A DNA stretch of 64,000 nt, taken from the NCBI GenBank assembly GCA_020073215.1, contig JAIQFO010000007.1, forward strand, positions 90,269 to 154,268. The letters are read 5' to 3'. Positions 26,916 to 35,168 of this stretch are shown here, in pieces. Source of the stretch: Terriglobia bacterium. GTDB taxonomy: Bacteria > Acidobacteriota > Terriglobia > Terriglobales > Acidobacteriaceae. Below the pieces are notes generated by a model. It was not told the DNA's origin and ran no database searches. It saw only the letters and a list, made by a program, of their open reading frames with translations. Every line of letters starts with the position of its first letter. Positions within the stretch are counted from its first letter, which is position 1. Made by a program: the position numbers and the translations under genes.

Positions 26916-27575
26916 ATGTTTACCGGAATCGTCGAAGAAGTGGGCAGAGTCGTAAAGATCGAGCAGCGTGGCGAGAATCGCCGCATCACTGTCGAGGCCG
27001 CGAATGCTCCGAATGCATTGGGAATCGGCCACAGCATCGCGGTCAGCGGCGTTTGCCTGACGGCGCTGGACATCAAGCCAAAATCATTCTGCGCCGACCT
27101 GGCTCCGGAAACCTGGGTGCGAACTTCGTTCTCTCGCATGCACGAGGGCGCAATGGTGAACCTGGAGTTGCCCATGAAGGCCGACGGGCGCTTCGGCGGT
27201 CACATTGTTCAAGGCCACGTCGATGGCGTGGGCAAGCTGATCGAACTCGAGCGCATCTTGGACTCGAAGGGACGGGATTCCGAGAACTGGTGGCTGCATA
27301 TTGAAATACCCTCCGAGGTCGAGAAGTACACGGTATACAAGGGATCGATTTGCATTGAAGGCATCAGCCTGACAGTCGCGAAGCTCGAACGCAACCGCTG
27401 CACCATTGCCATCATTCCCCACACCGTCGATCTCACCAATCTCGGTTCGCTCAAGCCAGGCGATCCCGTCAATCTGGAAGCCGACGTGATTGCGAAATAT
27501 GTAGAAAAGATGATGAAAGGCGACCCCGCACCAAGTTCGCTAACCGTGGAGAACCTGGTAGGGCAAGGGTTCTAG
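26916..27575 (+). CDS. ribE: Riboflavin synthase, alpha chain
   Basis: A 219-residue protein of two tandem lumazine-binding barrels. The first half begins with the hallmark MFTGIVEEVGRV and contains GHSIAVSGVCLTA. The second half has FGGHIVQGHVDGVGKL and GSICIEGISLTVAKLE, the duplicated substrate-binding loops. It dismutates two dimethylribityllumazines to riboflavin and the pyrimidine precursor. CAGGAG lies about 10 nt before the ATG. No FMN riboswitch is seen upstream; the space is taken by the family A repeat. ribH and ribBA are not in the window. Confidence 0.97.
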   Translation: MFTGIVEEVGRVVKIEQRGENRRITVEAANAPNALGIGHSIAVSGVCLTALDIKPKSFCADLAPETWVRTSFSRMHEGAMVNLELPMKADGRFGGHIVQGHVDGVGKLIELERILDSKGRDSENWWLHIEIPSEVEKYTVYKGSICIEGISLTVAKLERNRCTIAIIPHTVDLTNLGSLKPGDPVNLEADVIAKYVEKMMKGDPAPSSLTVENLVGQGF

Positions 27576-27607
27576 AACACTGACTAGTAGCCTGGAGTTT
27601 GATTCAC

Positions 27608-27646
27608 CGGGTACTGGATACTGGGTACTGGGTACTGGGTACTGGC
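27608..27646. repeat. Tandem repeat of GGGTACTGG
   Basis: About four consecutive 9-bp units (one reading GGATACTGG) fill the gap between the convergent ribE and ABC ATPase genes. Confidence 0.8.
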
Positions 27647-27654
27647 GAATGCCT

Positions 27655-28434
27655 TCAAGCTTCCAGCTTCAACTCATCCAGTTCCAGGAACTCTCGAATG
27701 ATGGGCTCGGTGGATTTCTCCATGTCCTTATAGGGCCCGAAGAAGATCGCACGGCCCTCGTAAAGGAAGACAACGCGGTCGGCCAGTTTCTTGGCCAGGC
27801 GCATGTCGTGGGTGACGACGACCGAGGTCAAGTGTAATTGCAGTTTGAGTCGGGCGATGAGATCGCCGAGCAGATTCCCCATCAGCGGATCCACCATGGT
27901 GGTCGGCTCGTCGTAGAGCACGCACTCAGGCTGAGCCGACAGCGCTCGCGCGATGGCGACCGAACGTTTCATGCCGGTGGAAAGGTCGGAGGGTAACAGT
28001 TCGCGCATTTCCTTGACGCCGACCATCTCAAGCAGGCCGTCGACAACCTGGTAAATCTGCTCTTCGGAAAGCTCTCTTTTCTCGCGCAAAGGGAAAGCAA
28101 CATTTTCACCAACCGTTAAGGAATCGAACAGGGCGCCGTTCTGGAACACCATGGTGACTTTCTTGCGGATGTCTTCGAGTTGCACTTCGTTGTAGCCGGT
28201 GATGTCCTGGCCGGCGACAATGACTCGGCCGGAATCCGGCTTCAGGAAGCCCATGATGTTGTGGAGGGCCACCGATTTGCCGACGCCGCTGCGCCCGAGA
28301 ATGCACACCATCTCACCCGGCAACACGTCGAAGCTGACGTCCTGGAGAACAACCCGATCTCCAAATGCCTTGCAGACGTCCTTAAATTCGATATAGGGAG
28401 AGAGTGTGCCCGCAGCACCCATGCCTATCAGCAT
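27655..28434 (-). CDS. ABC transporter ATPase, MlaF/Mkl type
   Basis: A 259-residue ATPase. Walker A is LGRSGVGKSVALHNIMG near residue 46, the Q-loop is MVFQNGALFDSLTV, and the signature is LSTGMKRSVAIARAL, a variant of LSGGM typical of Mla/Mce systems. Walker B is CVLYDEPTTMVDPLMG, followed by VVVTHDMRLA. Family members power phospholipid or sterol traffic between the membranes. The MlaE permease and the Mce protein are not adjacent, so the ATPase is an orphan here. Starts at 28434 (MLIGMG) and 28422 (MGAAG) are both possible; neither has a strong ribosome-binding site. Confidence 0.88.
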   Translation of the reverse strand: MLIGMGAAGTLSPYIEFKDVCKAFGDRVVLQDVSFDVLPGEMVCILGRSGVGKSVALHNIMGFLKPDSGRVIVAGQDITGYNEVQLEDIRKKVTMVFQNGALFDSLTVGENVAFPLREKRELSEEQIYQVVDGLLEMVGVKEMRELLPSDLSTGMKRSVAIARALSAQPECVLYDEPTTMVDPLMGNLLGDLIARLKLQLHLTSVVVTHDMRLAKKLADRVVFLYEGRAIFFGPYKDMEKSTEPIIREFLELDELKLEA

Positions 28435-28491
28435 GGCACGAGATGCAGGTGCGGCTCAAGCGCTAAGCCAGGCGCGGACTCCTTGACCAAT

Positions 28492-28641
28492 CTATTTTGC
28501 CGGAGCGGACGTTTTGGGCGCTGGCGCGCCTCGCAGCAGTCCTTCGGTGCTCAGATGGTCGCGCAGGTTGACGCTGATCGTGTCTTCGGTGAATAGGACA
28601 TCGAGCACGCGCTCATCTGCCGAGGATGCCGAAAAACTCAT
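28492..28641 (-). pseudogene. DUF2442 protein with a large internal deletion
   Basis: A 49-codon frame starts MSFSASSADERVLDVLFTED, the normal N-terminus of DUF2442 proteins. It then jumps from NLRD to HLSTEGLLRGAPAP, the normal C-terminal end of the same family. Roughly 40 central residues, including the usual VPLAWYPRL block, are missing, yet the frame is kept. It overlaps the DUF4160 remnant by 29 bp, as in intact DUF4160-DUF2442 pairs. The product could not fold as the family does, so this is a remnant. The interpretation rests on my recall of the family sequence. Confidence 0.7.
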
Positions 28642-28894
28642 TCCATGCCTCCAGAAACCGCTGACGTGAATCTGTCACGATCGATTGTATCTCCCGCAGT
28701 TCGTCGGCGCGAAATCCAAAGTTGCCCGCCAGTTGGACGGGATCAAGCCAGAACTTGGCCGACAAATCGTCGCGGTCTATGTGCATGTGTGGCGGCTCAT
28801 TGACAGCGAAACCCCGCGACTTATTGAGAGGTGTCAGCATCGCCTGCCGAGGCGATGCCATCCAGAGCCGAGCCAAACCTTGCCGCGCCTGCAA
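28613..28894 (-). pseudogene. DUF4160 protein lacking its N-terminus
   Basis: Codons from about 28801 onward encode NEPPHMHIDRDDLSAKFWLD and then PVQLAGNFGF...RFLEAWNEFFG, the body of DUF4160. The family's first strand, normally a short aromatic segment before the EPPH motif, is absent. Instead the frame runs back through a palindrome (28837-28858) into unrelated sequence. In intact loci this protein is followed by DUF2442, as here; such pairs are suspected toxin-antitoxin-like or host-interaction units without proven function. Both partners are damaged, so the locus is decaying. Confidence 0.65.
28837..28858. repeat. Palindrome at the broken end of the DUF4160 gene
   Basis: GCATCGCCT-GCCG-AGGCGATGC is a perfect 9-bp stem. 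It lies exactly where the DUF4160 reading frame loses homology, so a palindromic insertion may have caused the break. Confidence 0.6.
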
Positions 28895-28900
28895 GAACCT

Positions 28901-29512
28901 TCAGCCCTCAGCTGTCAGACGATCCTGTGGGGTGTTCACGTTGAAGAAATTCTGTTCGGAAAAACCCGCTGCGGCCAATTCGTTCTCTTCGATCACCCGA
29001 ACCGAAATGCCGGAAAACGCCGCATCGACCTTGTACTTCCCTGCCCGCAAAGCCTGCTCGGCGGCAGTGGAGAAGTCGCGTCGATACACGGCACAGAGCG
29101 GCTGCAATCCTCTAAAGGTGCGGGGCACCGTGATGATCGCGTCGCTCGCTTCGGCCGCCGCAAAGAGAAATGCGAGAAGCTCCCTGGAGACGAAGGGCAT
29201 GTCCACGGCGAGTATCAGGTTCAATTCGGCGGTGGAACGCGTGAGCGCGGCGTGAATGCCTGCGAGGGGACCGCATGCGGGGAAGATATCGGCCACCACG
29301 GGTACAGACTTAGAAGATCCGTATGTTGCAAACCTGCCAGGGTCGCCAACGATGGTCACGCGGTCGCAGACCATGCCCGCCACGCTGAGAGCGCGCTCGA
29401 TCAAGCTTTGGCCGCGAAAATCCAGAAAAGCTTTATCGGTATTGGGCCCCATGCGGGAACTCTTGCCTCCGGCGAGGACAAAGCCCATGCGCGAACGTTC
29501 GCTCCCTGACAT
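28901..29512 (-). CDS. mobA: Molybdenum cofactor guanylyltransferase MobA
   Basis: A 203-residue nucleotidyl transferase. It begins with the GTP-binding signature FVLAGGKSSRMGPNTDKAFL; ACGPLAGIHAAL and LILAVDMPFVS follow (the Asp binds Mg2+). MobA joins GMP to molybdopterin to give the bis-MGD cofactor used by DMSO-reductase-type enzymes. That fits the anaerobic or respiratory character of the 57-61 kb module, although no molybdoenzyme is visible here. The start is uncertain: 29512 (MSGSERSRMGF), 29524 and 29545 are all in frame and none has a clear ribosome-binding site. Confidence 0.92.
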   Translation of the reverse strand: MSGSERSRMGFVLAGGKSSRMGPNTDKAFLDFRGQSLIERALSVAGMVCDRVTIVGDPGRFATYGSSKSVPVVADIFPACGPLAGIHAALTRSTAELNLILAVDMPFVSRELLAFLFAAAEASDAIITVPRTFRGLQPLCAVYRRDFSTAAEQALRAGKYKVDAAFSGISVRVIEENELAAAGFSEQNFFNVNTPQDRLTAEG

Positions 29513-29582
29513 ATGAGAAAGCATAAGGCCTAACCTGCAGTACACGAAAGTAACCTATCCAGAAAGGCAGCGCCGTCGGAAG

Positions 29583-30155
29583 ATGGAGATGTCCGATTGG
29601 CAGGGGGCTTTACTCATCATCATGCCGCAGAGACTGATGGATGTTCTGATGCTGGGACGCTGTTCACACGAGTTTTCCTGGCCGCGCCGCGCCGCCAATG
29701 GCGAATACTACCAAGTCTGCCTGGTGTGCGCGTCCGCGTACCAGTATGACTGGAAGACCATGCGTCGCGGAAACCGGGTCGATGAACCGGCGGCCGATAC
29801 CACCTCCGTCCGGCGCCGCTCCGGTCAAAAGCAACCGACGTGGATGCCCCGGGCACGGCGCCTGCGCTCGAACCTTCCGGTGCGCTACCGCGGAAAAAAT
29901 CTCCATACCTGGTACGAAGGCATAATCCAGAATATAAGCCAGTCGGGCGTTCTGTTTCACGGCCCACAGCAACTGCCGGCCAACGCGCTGGTGGAACTGA
30001 TCTTCGAGATGCCTGAAGAAATCTCTGGACAAAAGAACAGCAGCGTACTCTGCCAGGGGAGGCTGATTCGTATCAAGGATGCGCTGGACAATACCGACGA
30101 CGCGTACGCGCTGGCCGCCTCCATCCTCGACTACAAGTTTCTTCACAAAGACTGA
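29583..30155 (+). CDS. PilZ-domain protein with N-terminal Cys motif
   Basis: Up to 190 residues; the ATG at 29622 (MPQRLMDVLMLGRCSHEF) is an equally likely start. The N-terminal third has CSHEFSWPRR and QVCLVCASAYQYDWKTMRR, a C-x(n)-C-x2-C set that looks like a zinc-binding treble. A PilZ-like domain follows from about residue 92 (RARRLRSNLPVRYRGKN...WYEGIIQNISQSGVLF), where NISxSG is the c-di-GMP-binding PilZ motif; the RxxxR part is RARRLR. It is a candidate c-di-GMP reader. It is transcribed divergently from mobA. Confidence 0.8.
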   Translation: MEMSDWQGALLIIMPQRLMDVLMLGRCSHEFSWPRRAANGEYYQVCLVCASAYQYDWKTMRRGNRVDEPAADTTSVRRRSGQKQPTWMPRARRLRSNLPVRYRGKNLHTWYEGIIQNISQSGVLFHGPQQLPANALVELIFEMPEEISGQKNSSVLCQGRLIRIKDALDNTDDAYALAASILDYKFLHKD

Positions 30156-30331
30156 CCCGCGATCGGCTTGAACCTCTTGCCGTGCACTGCTTCTCTCGAG
30201 CTTTCTCGCAGAACTGAACGTGTGCTCCTGGCAATTGTCGCGCGAGATTCTGGTTCCGATTTTCCCTGCCAACCTCTGCTCGCCTGCATCTAAACTAAAG
30301 GCAGTTATTTCTGCATTGCTCGGGAGCAGGT

Positions 30332-31414
30332 ATGAAGTTCAGCGGTGGTAAACGTTCTTCAATGATTCTGTTGGCCGGCATCCTCGCCCTCGGCGTGGCA
30401 TGCTCCAAAACGCCGGATGACGCGCAGTTGACCAGCCAGATTCAATCCAAGCTCAGTGAAGATTCCGGACTGCACGGCAAGCCCATCACGGTACAAACCT
30501 CGGGCGGGGTAGTAACGCTCTCCGGAACGGTCGATAACGAAACGCAACGTGAGGCAGCCGCCCGCTATGCGTCCGCGTTCCCCGGGATCAGGCAAGTGGT
30601 AAACAATCTGCAAACCGATCCTCAAACCACGTCCGTGCCGGCGACGCCCGATTCGAACCCGGTAGCCCAGGTATCGCAGCCGGCTCCCGCCAAGCCCGCA
30701 GCCAAACCGCGCCCGAGTACGCCCCGGCGGCAGACTCAGCCGGATTCCAGAGAAATGGCAGCCAACGCGCCCGCGCCTCCGGTAGTAGAGAAGGCAGCGG
30801 CGGCAGAGCAACCCGCTCCGGCGGCACAGGCCGCGCCGGCGCCGCCTCCGGCTCCAAGAAGAGTAACCATAGCCTCGGGGACCTCCATCGCAATTCGGTT
30901 GGTCGATCCCATTGATTCCGAAAAAGCACAGCCTGGGCAATCGTTCCGGGCGACACTGGACGCCCCTCTGCCCTCCGATGGAGACGCGGTGCCCTCGGGA
31001 TATGACGTAAAGGGGCATATCGAGGAGGTCAAGAGTGCCGGAAAATTTGCCGGACAATCCCTTCTGGTTCTACAACTGGACTCGATCTCAGTCAGTGGCA
31101 AGTTGTACAGCATTGATGCCGATCCCTACCGGCGCCAGGGTAAGAATCGCACCACGAATACGGCGGAAAAGGTAGGAGGGGGCGCAGCGGTTGGGGCCAT
31201 CCTCGGCGGCATCCTTGGTGGCGGGAAGGGCGCGGGCATCGGGGCGGCAGCCGGCGGAGGTATCGGTGGGGGCGTGCAGGCAGCAGGCAAGGGGCAGCAG
31301 ATTCAACTGCCGTCGGAGACCGTGCTGAACTTCACCTTGCGATCGCCGTTGACGGTGACATTGGCTGACCAGGGGCCCCACTCGGACCGCCAGAAGTTGG
31401 ATGCTCCCCAGTAA
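30332..31414 (+). CDS. BON-domain lipoprotein with glycine-zipper segment
   Basis: A 360-residue protein. The signal peptide ends in a lipobox (LALGVAC), so it should be lipid-anchored. Residues 30-95 form a BON domain (IQSKLSEDSGLHGKPITVQT and VVTLSGTVDNETQREAA). Residues 110-180 are a Pro/Ala-rich linker. A beta-rich domain at 180-270 resembles TrbI/conjugal-type or general envelope domains (ASGTSIAIRLVDPIDSEKAQPG). A glycine zipper (GGGAAVGAILGGILGGGKGA) follows at about 285-315. BON proteins bind phospholipid membranes under stress. Monocistronic, with a possible hairpin terminator at 31457. Confidence 0.82.
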   Translation: MKFSGGKRSSMILLAGILALGVACSKTPDDAQLTSQIQSKLSEDSGLHGKPITVQTSGGVVTLSGTVDNETQREAAARYASAFPGIRQVVNNLQTDPQTTSVPATPDSNPVAQVSQPAPAKPAAKPRPSTPRRQTQPDSREMAANAPAPPVVEKAAAAEQPAPAAQAAPAPPPAPRRVTIASGTSIAIRLVDPIDSEKAQPGQSFRATLDAPLPSDGDAVPSGYDVKGHIEEVKSAGKFAGQSLLVLQLDSISVSGKLYSIDADPYRRQGKNRTTNTAEKVGGGAAVGAILGGILGGGKGAGIGAAAGGGIGGGVQAAGKGQQIQLPSETVLNFTLRSPLTVTLADQGPHSDRQKLDAPQ

Positions 31415-31456
31415 CGAAAATAATCCGCGGTGCACAAGCGGAGAAGCTTCGTATCG

Positions 31457-31479
31457 GGTCATCGCTGTTAGCGATGACC
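31457..31479 (+). terminator. Hairpin after the BON gene (possible terminator)
   Basis: GGTCATCGCT-GTT-AGCGATGACC is a perfect 10-bp stem 43 bp after the BON stop, followed only by a weak TGACTCTTT run. The rest of 31415-31666 shows no gene. Confidence 0.45.
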
Positions 31480-31666
31480 TGACTCTTTGAAATCCCATGC
31501 CCCTTAATGGGCTGGCATCGGAGGCGGACTTTTTCCGCACCATGGGTTGCCGCGCCTTCCCGCGGCTGCTAGAGTTTCCCTGGGACAGCGGAAGCAGTAT
31601 TGCCCACCTTCTTCTGGCAGCTAACGGCGGCCGGACCCGCTGGCTGGAGCGGCAGCGTTCTAGAAA

Positions 31667-33130
31667 ATGACCGGAATTGCAACCAATCTGAAGAGCTGGA
31701 TCGCCCGGAATCGGCATTCGACGCTGGTGCAATACGTAGGAGCCGCGCTTGCGGTGTGGGTAGCGATCAGTCTCTGGGCGCTTTCCCCTGTGTTGCAGCC
31801 CCACCTTTTTGCACTGTTGCTCGCGGCGGTGCTGTTGACCGCCCGTTTTCTGGGTTTTGGCCCCTCCGTTTTCAGCTCGCTTCTTTCCACCGCTTGCCTG
31901 GATTTCTTCGCGTTTCCGCCCTACTTCAGTTTCGGCCTCCGCTCCACCGCTGATATGGAGCAGTTGGCCGCTTTCCTGGCCATTTCCGTATTCGCCGGCA
32001 GCATGGCTCGGCAGAAAACCTTGGCAGAATGGCGCGCCGATCGCACCACCCGCGAGATGGCCGCCATCGTGGAATGCTCTTCTGACGCAATTTACAGCAC
32101 CCGTCCGGATGGCACTATCACCAGCTGGAATCGCGCCGCCGAACATCTCTACGGCTACACGGCCGAGGAAGCAGTGGGATCGATGGTGGCGCGACTGGCG
32201 CCGCCGGAACGCCGCGACGAACTGGAACGCAACCAGGAGACACTCAATCGCGGCGGGCACGTGGGTCCCTATCGGACCGAGCGCATGCGGAAGGACGGCA
32301 CGCGTTGCCCCGTACTGTTAACCGTGTCGTCGCTGCGAAATGCGCTCGGCGAAATCGTAGGCGCATCCGCCATCGCCCGCGATATCACTGCCGAGAAGCT
32401 GTCCGAAGAGGCCATCCGCCGTACCGAAAAGCTTGCCACCACAGGACGCCTCGCCGCCTCCATTGCGCATGAGATCAACAACCCACTCGAGGCGCTCGCC
32501 AACTTGCTTTACCTGGCCCGCCATGACTCCAACCACGCCGGCGACTACCTCACCTTGGCGGAGCAGGAGGTAGAACGGGTGGCGAAGTTGGCGCAGCAAA
32601 CTTTGGGATTTGTCCGCGACACCACTTCTCCGGGTATGATCGATCCTGCTGTCATCATGGACGAGATTCTGCAGTTGTATTCCCGCAAGCTGGTAAGCCG
32701 CCAAATCCACGTGACCCGACGCTACCGCAGCAGTGGGACAATCAGTGGCTATTCCGGCGAGTTGCGGCAGTTATTCGCCAATCTTCTGGTGAACGCGGCG
32801 GATGCCATGGCCGACGGAGGTTCTCTGCACGTCCGCGTGGCGACAGGCCGCGACTGGTCTGACGACCGGGCAGGAGTTCATATCACCGTGGCCGACACTG
32901 GTCACGGGATTTCCCCCGACCATCTGCGCCAAATCTTCGAGCCTTTCTACACCACCAAGAAAGACGGCGGGACCGGCCTCGGATTGTGGGTGTCGCGCGG
33001 CATCGTGCAAAAACACGGGGGGTCGATTCGGGTGCGCAGCCGGGCGTCAGCCCCGGAAGAGGGGCGCGCGACAGGAACCGTGTTTTCAATCTTCCTGCCC
33101 CAGGAGCACGAAATCAGTCGCGTAGCCTGA
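31667..33130 (+). CDS. PAS-domain sensor histidine kinase with DUF4118-like membrane domain
   Basis: A 487-residue kinase. Residues 20-120 hold about four membrane helices of the DUF4118/KdpD-like type. A PAS domain at about 130-245 (IVECSSDAIYSTRPDGTITSWNRAAEHLYGY, ending DITAEK) follows. HisKA has the phospho-acceptor in ASIAHEINNPLEALANLL. HATPase_c has LLVNAADAM (N box), VADTGHGISPDHL (G1), FEPFYTTK (F) and GTGLGLWVSRGIV (G2). It signals to an unlinked response regulator; none is adjacent. The ATG at 31667 follows a 252-bp non-coding stretch. Confidence 0.93.
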   Translation: MTGIATNLKSWIARNRHSTLVQYVGAALAVWVAISLWALSPVLQPHLFALLLAAVLLTARFLGFGPSVFSSLLSTACLDFFAFPPYFSFGLRSTADMEQLAAFLAISVFAGSMARQKTLAEWRADRTTREMAAIVECSSDAIYSTRPDGTITSWNRAAEHLYGYTAEEAVGSMVARLAPPERRDELERNQETLNRGGHVGPYRTERMRKDGTRCPVLLTVSSLRNALGEIVGASAIARDITAEKLSEEAIRRTEKLATTGRLAASIAHEINNPLEALANLLYLARHDSNHAGDYLTLAEQEVERVAKLAQQTLGFVRDTTSPGMIDPAVIMDEILQLYSRKLVSRQIHVTRRYRSSGTISGYSGELRQLFANLLVNAADAMADGGSLHVRVATGRDWSDDRAGVHITVADTGHGISPDHLRQIFEPFYTTKKDGGTGLGLWVSRGIVQKHGGSIRVRSRASAPEEGRATGTVFSIFLPQEHEISRVA

Positions 33131-33216
33131 GCCGCCGTTCCCCCCTCGCTCACAACGACTTCCAATCGCCAGAAGTACAGTGACCTTCGTACTTAGAAGA
33201 CCCCGCCCAACCAGCT

Positions 33217-33222
33217 TATAAT
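33217..33222 (+). promoter_or_regulatory. Possible -10 box of the prepilin peptidase gene
   Basis: TATAAT lies 35 bp before the GTG start of pilD, with a weak -35 (TTAGAA, 33193-33198) at 18 bp spacing. Confidence 0.45.
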
Positions 33223-33257
33223 CATCCAAATCCAAGCAGACTGGGCACTTAGCGAAC

Positions 33258-34208
33258 GTGGAACCTTTTTTTGCAGCTGCGATCTTCGCTCTGGGGCTGT
33301 GCTTTGGCAGCTTCCTGAATGTGTGCATCTACCGCTTGCCGCGCGGCAAGTCGGTAGTCGCGCCGCGTTCCGCCTGCCCGCACTGCGGAGACCCGATCCC
33401 GCTCTATCACAACGTACCCGTGCTGAGCTGGCTGATTCTTCGCGGAAAGTGCCGCGCCTGCAAGCAGCCCATATCCCCACGCTACCTGGTGATCGAACTG
33501 CTCACGGGCTTGCTCTTCCTCGGCTGTTACGCGCATTTTGGTTTGACGCTGGCAATGTTGAAGTGCGTCGTGCTCGGCTACCTGCTGCTGGGGCTGGTTT
33601 TCACCGACGCGGAAACCAAGCTTCTTCCCGACGCCATGACTCTGCCTGGCCTCGCGCTGGGAATCGGGTTCAGCCTCCTGGTCCCGGTCAATGACCTGGC
33701 CTCCCAAATCATGCCGGGCTTGGTGTCGCCCGGAATGAGAATGAGTAGCGACATTTCCTGGCGCATCTGGTCGCTCGCCGACTCGCTGCTGGGAGCGGCC
33801 GTGGGCGCCTCGTTTCTCTACGGCGTCGCAGCCATTTATCTGCGAGCGCGCGGTGTCGAAGGCATGGGATTCGGCGACGTCAAGCTGATGGCGTTGATCG
33901 GCTCGTTCCTCGGAGCCAAGCTCACGGTCTTAACCATCTTTGCCGCGTCGCTGTCGGGTTCGCTGTTTGGACTGAGCACGGTTTTCGCCATATGGATCAA
34001 GCGCATTCGCCGCAATCAGGCGCGCCGCGCTTCCTCGCCTATCTCATCGGGCATTTCCTCAAAAGAAGCCCGGCGCCGCGCCTGGCGTTCCGCCCGCCTG
34101 GCCCTGCGCTACTACGAGATGCCGTTTGGCGTGTTCCTCGGCAGCATGGCGCTGTTGTCGTTCCTGTTCGGAAACCGCCTCCTGCACTGGTATTGGAGGC
34201 CGCTGTGA
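33258..34208 (+). CDS. pilD: Prepilin leader peptidase/N-methyltransferase
   Basis: A 316-residue protein with a GTG start and eight membrane helices. The N-terminal methyltransferase part has GSFLNVCIYRLPRGKS and the zinc-type pairs CPHCGDP and CRACKQP. The aspartyl protease residues appear as D in LGLVFTDAETKLLPD and GD in GMGFGDVKLMALIG, the family's FTD and GxGD motifs. It cleaves and N-methylates type IV prepilins or type II pseudopilins. An insertion of about 25 residues after LLVPVNDLA lengthens it slightly. The next gene overlaps by 4 bp (GTGA). Confidence 0.95.
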   Translation: MEPFFAAAIFALGLCFGSFLNVCIYRLPRGKSVVAPRSACPHCGDPIPLYHNVPVLSWLILRGKCRACKQPISPRYLVIELLTGLLFLGCYAHFGLTLAMLKCVVLGYLLLGLVFTDAETKLLPDAMTLPGLALGIGFSLLVPVNDLASQIMPGLVSPGMRMSSDISWRIWSLADSLLGAAVGASFLYGVAAIYLRARGVEGMGFGDVKLMALIGSFLGAKLTVLTIFAASLSGSLFGLSTVFAIWIKRIRRNQARRASSPISSGISSKEARRRAWRSARLALRYYEMPFGVFLGSMALLSFLFGNRLLHWYWRPL

Positions 34209-35077
34209 ACCTGCTGATCAATCCCATGGTGTTGCGGATGGCGGTGCTCTTGTTTGGCGCCCTCGCGGCTTTCGGACTCGGCCTATTCCTGATTCGGCGC
34301 CTGCGCAAGAATCTCGTCGCCGAACCCGGTTCGCTGAACCACGCTCCGTTAGCGGCCGAGGGAATGCCCGTACACGCCTATCACGCCGTCATTCAGCAAC
34401 TCAAGCAGCAAAAGCACGAGCTCGCCGCGCAGCAACTGTCGGAGCGCAGAAAAGCCAAGGCGTCGGACTCGCTGAGCTCGACCGTGCTCTCGAACCTTTC
34501 CTGCGGCGTTCTGTTTTTCAATACCGCCGGCCTGGTGCGGCAAGCGAACCCGGTCGCGCGCAAGCTGTTGGGCTTCGCTTCGCCCGTCGGATTGCATGTC
34601 GCCGATCTATTCCGCGCCGCGACGTTGCGCCTGGAACACGACGGTTCGGGTGCAAGCGAGGAAGCGCGTGTCGAGCAGGCGCTGGCGCCAGCCCTAGCGG
34701 GAAAATCGGCGGTTCGAGGACTGGTCGTGGATCACCTCACGCGGGAGGGAGCGAGCCACGTCTTCGAAATGACGGCCTCTCCGGTTTTCGCCGAAGACGC
34801 GAGTTTCATGGGAACGACGGTGGTGCTGACCGACAAGACCGACATTGAGCGCATCCGGCACGATCAGAAGCTACATCAGGAGATCTCCTCCGAACTGGCG
34901 CTCGGATTGCGCAATTCGCTGACTACGATCGCGGGTTACGCGCAGCAACTGGCCGGCAGCCGGGACCCGGAACTGACGCGCCAGTTAGCCGGCGGCATCG
35001 CCCACGAAGCGGCGCAATTAGACCGGACGATTGTAGGTTTCCTGGGAGGCGCCCGTGCGGCCACCACAAGTTCTTGA
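34205..35077 (+). CDS. PAS-containing membrane protein with degenerate HisKA
   Basis: A 290-residue protein starting at a GTG that overlaps the pilD stop. Residues 8-30 are a membrane helix, 50-85 a coiled region, and 92-215 a PAS-like domain (LSNLSCGVLFFNTAGLVRQANPVARKLLGF). A HisKA-like helix pair follows (HQEISSELALGLRNSLTTIAGYAQQL). Normally this helix reads SHELRNPL; here the phospho-acceptor His is absent (ALGLRNSL). No ATPase domain follows before the stop. It therefore cannot autophosphorylate and may be a dimerising adaptor for another kinase, perhaps controlling pili, given its coupling to pilD (inference). Confidence 0.75.
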   Translation: MNLLINPMVLRMAVLLFGALAAFGLGLFLIRRLRKNLVAEPGSLNHAPLAAEGMPVHAYHAVIQQLKQQKHELAAQQLSERRKAKASDSLSSTVLSNLSCGVLFFNTAGLVRQANPVARKLLGFASPVGLHVADLFRAATLRLEHDGSGASEEARVEQALAPALAGKSAVRGLVVDHLTREGASHVFEMTASPVFAEDASFMGTTVVLTDKTDIERIRHDQKLHQEISSELALGLRNSLTTIAGYAQQLAGSRDPELTRQLAGGIAHEAAQLDRTIVGFLGGARAATTSS

Positions 35078-35168
35078 AAGTCAGTTGCCAGTTGCCAGTT
35101 CGCGGTCCCGGCGTTTTTGGGTTCTGGGTTACCGGCACCTGGGTTCTGACTAGCGAAAGGATGATCAC

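Noticed and set aside
27608..27646. Tandem GGGTACTGG units as a possible CRISPR array
   Set aside because: Units are 9 bp and directly adjacent with no spacers; it is a simple tandem repeat.
30640..30670. ATTCGAACCC, a T-loop-like string suggesting a tRNA
   Set aside because: It lies inside the BON lipoprotein gene and no cloverleaf can be drawn around it.
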